From contig NW_012236531.1 in the NCBI RefSeq assembly GCF_000787575.1, positions 1,573,396 to 1,637,395 on the forward strand: a stretch of 64,000 nt of DNA. Reading direction: 5' to 3'. A program made the translations under genes and the position numbers. Of the stretch, positions 43,571-54,996 are shown piece by piece. Numbering within the stretch: position 1 is the first letter of the stretch; the number at the start of each line of letters is the position of its first letter. Source of the DNA: Acytostelium subglobosum LB1. Its lineage: Eukaryota > Evosea > Eumycetozoa > Acytosteliales > Acytosteliaceae. The notes under the pieces were generated by a model, which saw only the letters and a list, made by a program, of their open reading frames with translations, did not search any database and was not told where the DNA came from.

Positions 43571-46422
43571 TTATATGATTACAAGCGACTCGAATGACTC
43601 TTGTATCTTCTGGAGAGTCTGGAAGTTTTGATCGATCAGTGCTGGAATGGAGGATAGCTCCAAAGTAGCACAATCACTACTGAACAACTTGCTTGCGTAC
43701 CAATCGCTTATCCACTTCTTCAAAGACACCTTCTTTGCGACAATCACCTTGATCTTTTCTTTGAAGAATATTATGTCTGCATTCAACTGATCTTCGTTGA
43801 TTGGCAAGTCTAAGGGATACACACGTCGTTAGTATCTATCACCTGTCTGTTTTGAGGACCATAGTCGACTTACTCTCACCATATATGCTGCGCAATAAGA
43901 TTGATTGATAGATCAGATGCTTGGTCTCTCTTGGAACACTGGCTTGTGTTGTGATGTGTACAGAGTAACTCTTGCCAGATACATCTGAATATAAGAGTTA
44001 GTGAGTCAGTCAAACAGTCGCATCCAATATTGAATGTATGATTGAATACATACTATTGACACTGAGTTTGGTTGTGTTCTTGTTATTGTTGCTCATAACT
44101 GATGGTATGAACAACTCTAGTGAGTTGGAAGTTTGATCCTTTTGTTGTGGATAGATTGTGGCAATATCTCTGTCAAACACGAAGTTGAAGATGTGAAGAA
44201 GTTGGTTAATGTCGGGCTTGGACAACATCTGATAACTTCGTATTGGGAATGATAACTTAAGATGTTGTGTGTTTGATTGAGCCAAGCCATCATTGTCCGC
44301 CATCGATGGGCCACTACCCATCATCAACATCTTGAACAATGTTTCCAAAGTAGTCATTGTATTGCCAAAAGAATGATGATGATGGTTGGAGGGAGATGAT
44401 GGTACTGCTGCCCCTTCAACTTGTTGCGCCACAGGTTTGAACTTTACATGATCCAACATGTGGAATGTTTTCTCATCAATGAACAAACAACATGTATTGT
44501 TGGTCGAGCATGCTGTTGTTGTTGTTGATGATGTGTCATTGCGTAGTACCATCGTGAGGAATACTGTGAACGTAATCTTGTTAATCAATGTAAAGTTGAT
44601 GGGCAACTCAAAGCTTGTGGAGGAGTTGGCATGAAGGTGAATAGGATGTGAGAGGGTGGTCGTGTACTCCAAGGGGAAGTCAGAGTGAACGTATCGAATG
44701 GACAGCTTCCAACCTGAGTCAAACTCGTGGTTGGTGTGATTGGTGACGGTGAATCGGAAGAATGATGATGGTGCTCCACTCTGAACACTAATCAGGGGAG
44801 AGACCAGGGGTGTGATCCTGCAGGAGAAGGGCCGCTTGGAGGCCTGTGCAAAGGGCTTTCGAGACAACATTGTGATAAGTCGGTTGATATCCATGAGACT
44901 CTTGTCAGCACATTCAATCTGTTTGACAACACGTTGATGTCGTTCACGCATTGATATCAACAATGTAGTGTACTTTGGCCACTTTGATAATGATGGCTGG
45001 TTTGAAGAATGTTGCTGGCCACTACCCATCAACTTTAGTATAAAGGAGATGTATCTTCCAGATTGTGTTAACAATGAGAAGTTGACCAATGATCCATCTG
45101 TTGATGAGTTCCTTGCGTTTGAATATGTGATTACATTGTTTGGAAGACGCATTGTTGTTGGAGGATCAATCAACTTTAACTTTTGTTGCTCGATCAATGA
45201 TGTCAAGCATACAAAGGATAGCACGCCACTATGTAAACATATTAAAGTGCTCTGTAAGAGGAAGTGAGTGGTTAATAAGTCTGGTAACAGATGTTGAATG
45301 AATGAATTGGGTAACATACATCGACAACGGTCATCTTTAGGATAGTACCATTCAATCGATATGTTGTTGTTTGTTGATCGGGGATATCAGCTTGTGATGA
45401 CGATGAGGTGATAACAAGCTTGTCATTGTCATGAGTGATCAATGATGTGGAGTTTGACTTCTCTGAAGAGGAGTGATATAGTACATGAGCTCGATTGAAT
45501 AGTAACAAAGAGTTTGAACCATCAACTAACATGCTTTGTACAGTGGTCATGACTCCATTATGTTGCTCTTGATAGAATATCTGTGGACGATGCCTACTGT
45601 TGATGTTTGAGTCTACAATGCACCTGGTCTTTCTCTTGGGGAACAAGATCTCGAACTTGGATGTGACACTATCGGTCTGCTCCGACACATCATTGCCTCG
45701 ACTATTGAATAGGAATAGTGGATGACCATCAGTCTGTTGATATCGATCAAGTAGTATCCACTCTAGATTCTCCAATGTGTCCATATAGTATGCTGTGGCA
45801 TCATTCTGATCGAGACGTATGACTATCCCATCTGATGTGGATGTTTTAGGTTGTGGCTCTCCTACCTTGCGCTTGAGTGATGTGGTTGTTGACTTGACAA
45901 GAAATGGTGACAATCCAATCGACCAAAGTGATCGGTCCTCCAACAAAAGCAACAAGTATATACCCTTTGATCCGTCATTGAATACGGTACAATCCTTAAC
46001 AGGATCAGTTGTTTTGAACACCTAGGTTAGAGGGTAGAGATTAGTATGAGCGACCTCTTTGTTGTCAGAACAAAGCCCCCTACCTTTAGTGTTTGAACTT
46101 GCCTGTTCTCATCAATAAAGTATACAACAACAGATCGTTGAATAGCTGTTGATATCAGTAGGAAACCAGTTGTTTTATGTTCATTCTTCTTGGTTGATGA
46201 TAGTCTTTGCGCTAAAATATCTTTGTCAACATCTATTGTCGTAATAATCTGATGACAAGCTTGTATTGTTGACCTTGTACTTGAAATACCTGTATTGAAC
46301 GATGTATCATCTGTTATACAATGTTCAAAAGCTTCGGTCGGTCCCATTGGTTTGCTTGTGTATATATAACTATACACTTGTGAAGTATCAGTTTTGTTTG
46401 ATCGGTACTCAATGTCATTCAT
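43571..46422 (-). CDS. unrecognised 862-residue protein with propeller, helix and beta-sandwich layout (FANCB/FAAP100-like?)
   Basis: Five exons (46422-46084, 46021-45320, 45251-44054, 43984-43874, 43809-43571) join in frame. Residues 1-430 have the strand-turn texture of a beta-propeller (IYLLLLLEDRSLWSIGLSPF, NSLLLFNRAHVLYHSSSEK). A helical segment ERHQRVVKQIECADKSLMDI is followed by beta-sandwich-like strands (FFRFTVTNHTNHEFDSGWKL, ELPINFTLINKITFTVFLTM) and a helical C-terminal domain. This order, and the length (human FANCB is about 860 residues), recall FANCB and FAAP100 of the Fanconi core complex, but I see no conserved motif that proves it. BBS-type proteins share the layout and are the main alternative. 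There is no signal peptide or membrane span. The gene model is good; the name is a suggestion only. Confidence 0.75.
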
Positions 46423-46833
46423 TCAGTCTTTCATGTCAGATCAATTGAACTTTTCGAAGAAAGACTTTATAATTTGTTCCAGATTATCTCTCCAATGATT
46501 GGAATCGGCGAAATAGACTTTAATGTCCTTATTGTCCTTGTTGTTATCCTTTGGGATCGAGTGTGGGAGGAATCCATCTCCTATTGTACATAAAAGGTAA
46601 TAGTTTGTAATTGTTTGTTGTGTGTATGAACATTAACCCCACTCAACACAAAGAATATGTGTGAGAGAGAACATGATGAAGGCATCTTCCAACTTCACTC
46701 ATTTAACTCACTTCATTCGCTCATCCATCCATCCACTCATTTATTATTATCTCTAGAGATTGTGTGTATATATAAATAATAATAATAATAATTATTGATC
46801 AGATAGAATTCGTAAGGGTAATAGAGATAAAAG
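46423..46833. other. divergent spacer with a possible minus-strand exon
   Basis: Lies between the FANCB-like gene and the CBS-domain gene. On the minus strand 46580-46441 follows an acceptor-like ACAATAG and reads GDGFLPHS...VYFADSNHWRDNLEQII to a stop, with good amino-acid balance; it may be the last exon of a small unknown gene. No upstream exon could be placed. ATAATAATA at 46774-46793 precedes the CBS-domain gene. Confidence 0.3.
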
Positions 46834-47640
46834 ATGAATGGAATTACAAGATCACTATTTAATTCATCCAAACAACTATATAATATAAGAAATGTCAAGT
46901 CTTTAAATGTAGGTAGACTTATGGTGAATGAATGTAAGGGATGGATAGTATCTAGGTTGGCTAACTCATTGGATATTGAAAAATAGACCACTTCATTTAA
47001 TAAGTTCAATGTAAATAGACAATATGCCACAGTTACTCAGGTACCGAAAGATACAAAGTCTGAGAAAAAGAAGAGTCCATCATTGTTTGAATATGATGTA
47101 TTGATAAAGGATGAGATGGTTATAGATCCAAAGGGTCAATCAAACTACTTTGTATTTGGAGATACAAAGGTCTCGGATATTCTAGACAAAAAGAGGTCAA
47201 CAGAGATCCTGACAACAACTCCGGATTCAAAGATTATTGAAGCCCTCGAGACTATGACCAAGAAAGATGTCGGTGCAATTCTGGTCGTGAATGACAAGGA
47301 GGAACTGATTGGTATCTTTACCGAACGTGACTACATGCGTAAGGTCACCCTCGCTGGACTAAGCAGCAGAGTAAACACTATAAAAGAGGTAATGACTACC
47401 GGTGTCAAGACCATCACCAAGGACCTGTGTGTAGTGGAAACGATGCAAATCATGACCAATCAGAGGTTCCGTCATCTACCCGTGGTCGATCCTGCCACCA
47501 AGAAGATCGTTGGTGTCGTATCCATCCAAGATTGCATCAAATCAGTTCACGATAATCAGAAGGAGACCATCAAGTACCTTAGGGAGTTCCTGAATGATGC
47601 CAACTCCTACTCTATGAAGCATAACAAGAAGTGGGATTAA
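46834..47640 (+). CDS. mitochondrial CBS-domain-pair protein
   Basis: Exons 46834-46908 and 46987-47640 encode 242 residues. The first 40 residues (MNGITRSLFNSSKQLYNIRN, then NVNRQYATV) are rich in Arg, Ser and Asn without acids, fitting a mitochondrial targeting peptide. From residue 85 the protein is one CBS pair: VSDILDKKRSTEILTTTPDS, KKDVGAILVVNDKEELIGIF-TERD-YMRKV, then VMTTGVKTITKDL and FRHLPVVDPATKKIVGVVSI. Such stand-alone CBS pairs bind adenine nucleotides or NADH and act as regulators; they resemble the bacterial BON/CBS and plant CDCP proteins. The acceptor AAAATAG was chosen over a closer AATAAG, and both keep the frame. The protein is convergent with the helicase gene, 131 bp between stops. 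Confidence 0.88.
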
Positions 47641-47771
47641 CCAGTCAGTTCACCCTTGTCATCCTCCAATCAATAAGAGGTCAGCAGACAACATGCCGAT
47701 GTAGTTTGTTCCCCTCCTCAATGTACATATTACAAACATGAATAAACTTCCAACAGAACTAGACTGAACGT

Positions 47772-50181
47772 TTAATCCTCGTCGACGTCCTGATCGTCGT
47801 CTTCTACTTCTTCCTCTTCGCCTTCATAATCCTCCTCTTCATCGTCATTGGGATCGACTCCCTCATCTTCATCTTCATCTTCATCCTCATCATCATCTCC
47901 ATCCTCCTTCATATCATAATCAAAGTCGCTGTCGTCTTCAAGAGAAAAGTCACTTTCATCGTCCTTGCTTGCCTCTGGTCGCAGATCTGGCATCTCAGCT
48001 AATGGTCCAAAGTAGTTGTTGGCGACTTCTGTGAGAGCTGGGAGAACCTGTTGCTGGCACTCCTCCAGGATTCTTATCAGTCCCCTGGCCATTGGGGTGT
48101 TCTGCGCCGATGCAACAAAGTATGTGACCGAGTGGCCCTTGTTGCCCTGTCGTCCAGTTCTTCCAACTCTATGAATGTACTGCTCAAGCGATGTGGGGAA
48201 ATCGTAGTTGATGACGAATCGCAGGTTGTTGATATGGATACCTCTGCCCAAGATATCAGTGGCCACCATGATATTGATCTTTCCAGACTTGAAGTCATTG
48301 ATCGACTGATCTCTCTCCTCCTGCTTCATATCACCAAATATGCATCCAACCTTTGTTGATCTTTTCGCGCCTCTCATATTCGTCAGCATCTTCTCAATCT
48401 GATTCATCAATGGCTTCACATTCTTGATCTGATTGACGAATATCTAGATAAAGTGATTGAGTGATTGAGTAAGTATGTGACTACTTCAGGGTGATCGAGT
48501 TCAACTAACATACCAATATCAGACTTCTATTCCTCAGCAATTGCTCCTTGTTGATGACCATTTGAAGGAAGGCAGAGAGATGTTCGAATCGATCTTTGCC
48601 CTCGACGACTCTGACGACCTGTCGCACATTCTTTGTAATGACTGATGTGTTCTCCTCGTTGGCTGCCGACGACTTGACACGTATCTTCAACGGTTGATTC
48701 AGCCATTTGGCTGCTGCCTCTTGCATGGCCTTTGGGAACGTTGCGCTGAACATTAGTGTCTGGCGATCTGGTCTGATCTGCTCGGATATCTTCTGGAGCT
48801 GATCTCCGAAGCCTAGCTGAAGCATTCTGTCGGCTTCATCAAACACCAGCATGGTGACACGCGACAGCAGACCGGCCACCTCGTGCGAGCGCTCGATGAG
48901 GTCGACCAGACGACCGGGTGTGGCGATCATGATCTCGTTGTGCTCCTCGGCCAGGATCTCCTTCTGTCCGTGCGCCTTGATGCCTCCGTACACGGCGATG
49001 CTGTGCACGCCCAGCTTTGACTTCATCGGTTTGCACACCGACTCCACCTGCTGCGCCAGCTCTCTCGTCGGCACAATGACCAGCACGATGGGACTCCTGA
49101 TGTTACGAAAGACAGACTTCTCCTTGCTGCGCATCTGGCGCTCCTTCATCTGTGCCATAATGTGAGGGATCGCTGGCAACAGATAACCGAGCGTCTTTCC
49201 ACTGCCTGTCTGAGCGATTGTGAGTACGTCGTTGCCGCCAAGTATCGCGCTCCAGCATTGCATCTGCACTGGTGTTGGCTCCTTGATCGCCTGATGCTTC
49301 TTGGTGAGGAACTCAATGTATGCGCGCATCGAGTTGGGCAAGTCCCTGTCGTTGAATGCCGTGATTGGTCGCGGGATTACAATCTCCTTATCCTTCTCCT
49401 TCTCTTTGTTCTCGCTTGTTGTTGTTGTTGTTGTCGTCGTTGTTGAAGTCTCTGTCGTCGTCGCTGAGACCTCGAACGAGTTATTCTTAAGCAATGTTTG
49501 CTCGATTCGCACTTTGTTCCTAACACGTATCGCACGCTGCTCTTCATCACTCATGTGAACTGTATCGCGCCAGAAGATACGCTTGAATGGCGGCAACTCC
49601 TTGAAGTGAATCATCTTTGCCTCGTGCAGCTTCTTCTCGAGCTTTCTCCTCGCCTTCTCCTTCCTGCCCATCTTTTGTTGATTGTTGGCCTGCTCCGCCT
49701 GTTGCTGCTGCAGGTTCTCCAGTGCGTCGAGGTCGGCATCGAGGCCCTGATAGCGCTTGCCACCGCGGTTGAGATGCTGCTGGTCCTGGCCGAGGATCTC
49801 GAGCGAGGCAATGTCGTCAGAGGCGTAGGTGAACACGGTCTGGGAGTCGTCCAAGATGTCAAAGTTGTCGAGCGCATCGCCATGGTCCAGCACGTGGTCT
49901 CTGACGCGCTTCAAAGTGTTGATCTCTGACTTTTTGTACTCCTCGATGGAGATATCGTCGACGTCCTCCAACTCGCCGCCATCACCCCTGCCGGCGCCGG
50001 GCTCTGGCAGCTTCTGTCTCTTCATTGGGTTCTGTGTACTCTTTGGTTGCAACTTCTGACCGCTCAATATATGCTTCAAAGGATCGAGCTTTCTCAACAG
50101 ACCTCCACCCTTTGCTCCCAATGTATTCTTCTTATTATTTTGTCCTCCGCCACCTCTTCTTAATGCTCCTGCACCTTTCAT
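47772..50181 (-). CDS. DEAD-box RNA helicase with long N-terminal extension and acidic tail
   Basis: Two exons (50181-48514, 48443-47772) encode 779 residues. The N-terminal 290 residues are basic then mixed, with a Gly-rich start and KARRKLEKKL; a Thr run lies just before the core. Core motifs: Q-motif EPTPVQMQCW, I AQTGSGKT, Ia PTRELAQQ, Ib TPGR, II FDEADRML, III FSATFP, IV IFVNQIKN, V ATDILGRGI, VI HRVGRTGRQG. The last 70 residues are almost all Asp and Glu (DEDEDEDE, EEEEVEDDDQ), a trait of nucleolar or ribosome-assembly helicases. I do not assign a subfamily. The single intron lies directly before motif IV. The promoter side faces the cortactin-like gene at 50700. Confidence 0.93.
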
Positions 50182-50699
50182 TTTATATTATTATATATAT
50201 GTATATTTATAAGTTTGACGAGTGTGTTATTTAAGACAATTGTGATTTTGTCGTTCGTTTTTTTGTACAAGTGCATCAAATTATTATTATTATTAATAAA
50301 ATAAGGGTTGACCAAGGACCAACCAAGTTATCAATTAAATCAATAATCAGGTTATAATAAATTAATTGTTCCATTTTAGAAATTTGAGGTCAACATGGAC
50401 TCATTTAAATAATAAACACTTCAAAATTTGATCAATCATAAATTCTATGTTTGAATATATACTAAGAACTTTAATATATTATATATATCTTTTATTGGAT
50501 TGAATGATCGATCAGATATTAGAAATAATAAATAAATAAAATCAAATATCTTTTGGAAAAATCTTTGGAAAAGCCATCAAAAAACACAGAAGGCAAATGA
50601 AAGTTGGTTGGAGTGATCGGGTCAAGTCCATCACACTTTCGCAAACACAACACTTATATCTCACATACTTTTTCATAAACATATACATATATATACACC
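50182..50699. other. divergent AT-rich promoter spacer
   Basis: Separates the helicase and the cortactin-NTA gene, both reading away. It holds AT-rich tracts with ATATTATATATAT near 50478 and CATATATATACACC immediately before the ATG at 50700. No gene is supported. Confidence 0.5.
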
Positions 50700-51075
50700 A
50701 TGTCTGTCTACCAAAAGACCGCTACTCACGCACCAGCAGTGCTCAACAACAACCAAGCCCCAGCTGATGATGATGACTGGGACACTGATCCCGAATACGT
50801 CGTATGTCATTCAATCAATCATTCACTTGATTGCAGTTAATGTGCACTCATACTAACATAACACTTGGAATTAGAATGACATCAGTGAGAAGGCTCAAAG
50901 ATGGGGCTCAAAGCTGATTCAGCCAGATGAGGTGTTTGATGATCAGACCCCAAACATGCAGGTGTTGCGTGAGAAGGTCTTTGCCAAGGATTCAGAGGCC
51001 GGTATGAAGGAGTACCAAGCCAAGAAGATTCTTTACGGAGGTGAGCGTGCCGCTGTCAACAACAAGGATCTCTAA
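50700..51075 (+). CDS. short protein with cortactin/HS1 N-terminal acidic (NTA) domain
   Basis: Exons 50700-50801 and 50875-51075 encode 100 residues, too short in each exon to stand out as an open frame. Residues 22-48 read ADDDDWDTDPEYV then NDISEKAQRWGSKLI, which closely matches the start of cortactin and HS1 ([21 protein letters not shown]). In cortactin the DDW part binds and activates the Arp2/3 complex. The remainder (NMQVLREKVFAKDSEAGMKE, then KKILYGGERAAVNNKDL) matches the region just before the cortactin repeats. The protein has no actin-binding repeats and no SH3 domain. The junction falls inside the NTA after DPEYV. An AATAAA signal lies at 51196. Probably an Arp2/3 regulator in the cytosol (inferred). 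Confidence 0.85.
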
Positions 51076-51276
51076 AACATGCAGGCAGTAGCAGTCAAGA
51101 AGTAACAGCAACAATCTGTGTACGAATACGCGATCGATGTACAATTAGAGGAGATAGATGATCATGATCATTGTCGATGAGATGATGGGGCGCGTCCAAT
51201 AAATGCCTGGCCGGGCCATATCAGGTGATCATTCATTCAATCAATCAATCAATCAGTCAACATGGAGAAGAGTAGT

Positions 51277-53183
51277 TTACTTGATGCCAAACTTGACCAG
51301 ACCTTCTTTGGACATCTCCAATGCGAGCAGGTATTCACGTTGTCGATTGCCATCGTGATGATAGAGATTAATGTCGTTGAATGGACCAGGTCCAAACACT
51401 ACCATCATCATTGAATTCTTTGTCATCCTATCATATATCCTATTCAACTGATCATCAATATTCTTGAATATGTCCAATACCTTTTGATCCAGTACTATTC
51501 CTTTTGCTGTTGTCGTTGTCGATGATGTCGATGTAGTCGATGTTGATGTGGATATCGTTGTTGTTGTTGTTGTCGTTGGTGTCGCCACACCATCAGCAAC
51601 ATCACAATCACCATCCTCATATTCTATAGTTGGTGTATAACTACTTAGTGGCTTGGGTATCGTTGTATCCAGTGACTTGAAGTGTTGATCCAGTTGACTT
51701 AGTCGCAAACAAACAAAGTTGGTCTTGTTATTGGATTCTGATCCAACTTGTTCGGCCGCATTCTTGGCCACATCATCATCGCTGGCACATTGTACACTGG
51801 TGACCTCTGTCGTCGAGTACTGATTGATCTGATCGGTCGTGTCGATGAATGTCGATCGCTTGCCCAGATGCACTTGCAGATGATTGAACAGATTCTTGTA
51901 GTTCTCCAACTTGGTGCCAAAGTTCTTGCCCTTGGTGATCTTCAACTTGACCAAGTCGAGCACGGCGACCGCGTCCTCGATCGAGCTGTGTCCGCCCTTG
52001 CCGCTCTGGATGGTGCGACGCAGGTACTTCTGTGCCAGATAGCGCAGGGGGTACTTGGCCGACGAGCCCGTCGGGAAGATGACCGACGTGTCGATGACGC
52101 GCTCGTGGACGAAGCGCATCGCCTTGAGGTCGTTCTCCAAGGAGTGTCCAACCAGCACGGTGGACTTGCTAATGATGCCGACCAGCTGGGCCTGCACGTC
52201 CTGCAGGGTGGTCGTCACCTTCTTCAATGTGGCCTCTGTGATGCCACTGTACTGTGTGAGGAAGTCCAAGATCTCGTTCTTTGGCTTGACATACTGGTCC
52301 AGAACCACCTTCCTATGTTCATTTACAATGCTGATTCTCGTCAGTTCCAGTCCATTAACAGTTCGACACATCTCACAATCCACTGCCAACAACTCTGTTG
52401 TCTTTATCTTTGACTTGGTCGCCGTTGTCGAGGTCGTCGTCGTCGTCGTCGTCACTGATGTGGACTCCAATGACTGAACCCAACCATCCATACTCGCGTG
52501 TACTGATGCCAAAGGGAATCCATTCTCAATCAACTCAGCCTCAGTCAACACATAGTTAGACGCAGGCTGTAACAGTTCTGATAACGTGTGAGCGCGGTGC
52601 ATGTTAGTAGATGTCCTCTCGCTCACTCACTCAATCATTGAATCCTACTCTTAGGTGAGCCACCTTGTTGCGAATGGTGCTTTGACAACTTGACATTGAG
52701 CAAAGGATTATAGATTGATGGATGCGGCGGCTGAGACTGGCCGTTACCCATGATGGACATGGTGACGGTGTGTGGCAGCTTGTCATGGAACCATGATCGG
52801 TGTGTAATGTCACAGACCTTTTGAAAGAGGTCCAAGCTGATGCTGGGCACTGACACCATCACCACCTTGTCCAACAGATGTTTGTTCTTGATTGTTACCC
52901 AACCTGGAGTGGGCACCTGTCCAGGCGAGTCAGACAATGTCCACAACATAAAGTGTTGTATATCCTTTGCATTCAACTGTTTCTTATTATGCGCTATCAA
53001 TTCAATCTCACACCTGCTACTACTGTCGCTCTCTGTTACTACTCTGTTCGAGTCTGCTGTCTTCTTCTTTGTAGGTGATTGACTTGTCGTGCTTGTGCTT
53101 GTTGTGCTTGTTGTGCTTGCCTTGCTTGGTGATGATGATGGACTACTAGCCTTCCTCTTCAGAGCAGGTTGTGAATATGACAT
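51277..53183 (-). CDS. REXO-type DEDDh 3'-5' RNA exonuclease
   Basis: Two exons (53183-52649, 52577-51277) encode 611 residues. The N-terminal 60 residues are Ser/Thr/Lys rich (LKRKASSPSSSPSKAS), then a folded region (FMLWTLSDSPGQVPTPGWVT). The exonuclease domain spans about residues 245-420: LLAVDCEMC (DE of motif I), VLVGHSLENDLKAM (motif II Asp), YPLRYLAQKYL and GGHSSIEDAVAVLDL (His and Asp of motif III). This is the REXO1/REXO5/Rex3 family, which trims snoRNA, snRNA or rRNA ends. Behind it are Thr/Ser runs and a helical C-terminal region (KVLDIFKNIDDQLNRIYDRM). The donor GTAGGA is not the common form but is the only one that keeps the frame. The start is the MSYS ATG; an open stretch without ATG extends upstream. 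Confidence 0.88.
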
Positions 53184-53685
53184 TGTGTTGTTGTTGTTGT
53201 TGTAGTTGACATTGTTGACTTCGCTATCCCTATCTGTACATGTTTGATTGATTGATTGATTGAATGAGTGAGTCCATCCATGATTGTGTAGATCGCGGCA
53301 ACATACCAAGAGTATCATCACTAGTAGACAATACACTAAACTTATTTGTGAACATGTCTATTATAACAACAAGTCAACAACAATGAAAGTAATTCAGTGG
53401 ACTTGTGTCCTTTCGTGTGTTCATCAAAGAGTGTCGCGCCCAACATGGTGGTGATCAATTCTGTGAACTTTCGAAAGTGATCATGATCACTGAGTCCCGC
53501 GGACTCGACAACTCAACAATCAGTCAACCAATCAATTAAGACACAATGAATCAGAAGGGATTGGAACATAATAATCCGCGGAAGAGATTTATAAATTACA
53601 ACGGTGCTACTTTGGAACACCGCCCACAAGGTTGTTGAGGTTTGTGGACGGACTGACTGAATGAATTGGGGATCGATCGATCGAT
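53184..53685. other. spacer with three adjacent perfect palindromes
   Basis: Upstream of the exonuclease gene and downstream of mfeA. Aside from the palindrome cluster listed separately it contains GATTGATTGATT at 53246-53260 and no gene. Confidence 0.55.
53467..53506. promoter_or_regulatory. run of three adjacent palindromes
   Basis: ACTTTCGAAAGT (53467-53478) overlaps GTGATCATGATCAC (53477-53490), and GAGTCC-CGC-GGACTC (53492-53506) follows after one base. The first two are perfect. The cluster is about 285 bp upstream of the exonuclease start and could be a protein-binding site array. Function is inferred only. Confidence 0.45.
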
Positions 53686-54996
53686 TTAGAGCTTGGACTT
53701 CTGCATGATGTTACCCAACTTGGTGGCGAGACCCATGTTTCCATTGATCTTCAACTTGCCCTTCATGAAGGCGGTCTGTGCATTGAGCTTGCCAGTCATG
53801 ATGTCGACAAAGTCCTCGTCGGCAGCAGTGATGGTGACGTCCTGCTTTCCAACCTCGCCAATGCTGATGGCTCCGTTGCCAGTCTTGAGGTTGATGGTCC
53901 ATGTCTGTGACTTGCCACCCTGGGTGACCTTGATGAAGTAGACACCGTTGATCTTCTTGACGAGCTCGGCGCCGTTGGATCCGATGGTCTTTTGGATGGT
54001 CTCAAACACGTTGGATGCCTTGTAGCCGGCGACGACGACAGAGGCACCAGCGGCGGCGGCAGCGGGGGCGGCAGCCTTGACTGGGGCGATCGACACCTTG
54101 ACTGGGTTGTTCAGGGCGGTCATGATGCCCGAGAACGACTCGGTTGGTGTGGTTGGGTAGGTCGGGTTGGAGAAGTCCTCGACGGCGGCCCAGTTCTCCT
54201 TGACCTTCTCGGCGGTGATGTCGGGGATGAGCACGCCAGCACCTCTCTGGAGACGCAGCTTGCTGACCCAGCCGGCACCGACCTCAAAGATCGAACCGGT
54301 CTCGGTGGTGGACTCGTGGCACAGGTAGAGAACCAGTGGCACGACAAACTCGGGCTTCATGAGGGCAAGGAGATCGGGTGGCATGACGGTCTCTGTCATT
54401 CTGGAGGCGGCAATTGGGGCGATGGCGTTACAGGTGATGTTACGCGACTTGCCCTCTTGAGCGAGTGTGTTGGACAGACCGACGAGGGCCATCTTCATCG
54501 AAGAGTAGTTACCCTGGCCAAAGTTTCCGTAGAGACCGGCGGCCGAAGAGGTCATGATGATACGACCGTACTTGTTGTCGCGCATGTGGTTCCAGGCGGC
54601 ACGGGTCAGCTTGTAGGCACCCTTGCAATGCACGCGATAGACGAGATCCCAGTCGCTGTCGGTCATCTTGCCAAAGCTGACGTCTCTGAGAATACCGGCG
54701 TTGTTGATCAACACGTCGACGCGACCGAATGCGTTGAGGGCGGTGGCGACGATCTTCTCGCCATCCTCCACTGAGTCGTAGTTGGCCACGGCAACACCGC
54801 CAGCGGCCTTGATCTCATTGACGACCTTGTCGGCGGCCTTCACATCAGCGCCCTCTCCCGACGAGGCAGTGCCCAGATCATTAACAACGACCTTTGCGCC
54901 ACGCTTGGCAAACTCGAGAGCGTACACACGTCCCAAACCACCACCGGCTCCAGTAATAATCACAACTCTATCCTTGTAAGACAACTCTGCTGACAT
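53686..54996 (-). CDS. mfeA: peroxisomal multifunctional enzyme: 3-hydroxyacyl-CoA dehydrogenase plus SCP-2 domain
   Basis: A single-exon protein of 436 residues for peroxisomal beta-oxidation. Residues 5-250 are a short-chain dehydrogenase: VVIITGAGGGLGRVYALEFA (NAD-binding), NNAGILRD, then the Ser at TSSAAGLYGNFGQGNYSSMK with the YxxxK-type YSSMK catalytic pair. Residues 320-436 are an SCP-2 lipid-binding domain (GVYFIKVTQGGKSQTWTINL, MTGKLNAQTAFMKGKLKING). The C-terminus is KSKL, giving the PTS1 peroxisome signal SKL. The human homologue HSD17B4 has an enoyl-CoA hydratase domain between these two; here it is absent, exactly as in D. discoideum MfeA, which is about the same length. Codon use is GC-rich and C-ending, as in highly expressed genes. 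Confidence 0.96.
   Translation of the reverse strand: MSAELSYKDRVVIITGAGGGLGRVYALEFAKRGAKVVVNDLGTASSGEGADVKAADKVVNEIKAAGGVAVANYDSVEDGEKIVATALNAFGRVDVLINNAGILRDVSFGKMTDSDWDLVYRVHCKGAYKLTRAAWNHMRDNKYGRIIMTSSAAGLYGNFGQGNYSSMKMALVGLSNTLAQEGKSRNITCNAIAPIAASRMTETVMPPDLLALMKPEFVVPLVLYLCHESTTETGSIFEVGAGWVSKLRLQRGAGVLIPDITAEKVKENWAAVEDFSNPTYPTTPTESFSGIMTALNNPVKVSIAPVKAAAPAAAAAGASVVVAGYKASNVFETIQKTIGSNGAELVKKINGVYFIKVTQGGKSQTWTINLKTGNGAISIGEVGKQDVTITAADEDFVDIMTGKLNAQTAFMKGKLKINGNMGLATKLGNIMQKSKL

Noticed and set aside
53992-54774. A 260-codon frame opposite mfeA
   Set aside because: Antisense to a secure single-exon gene; the open frame follows from the strong third-position bias of mfeA.
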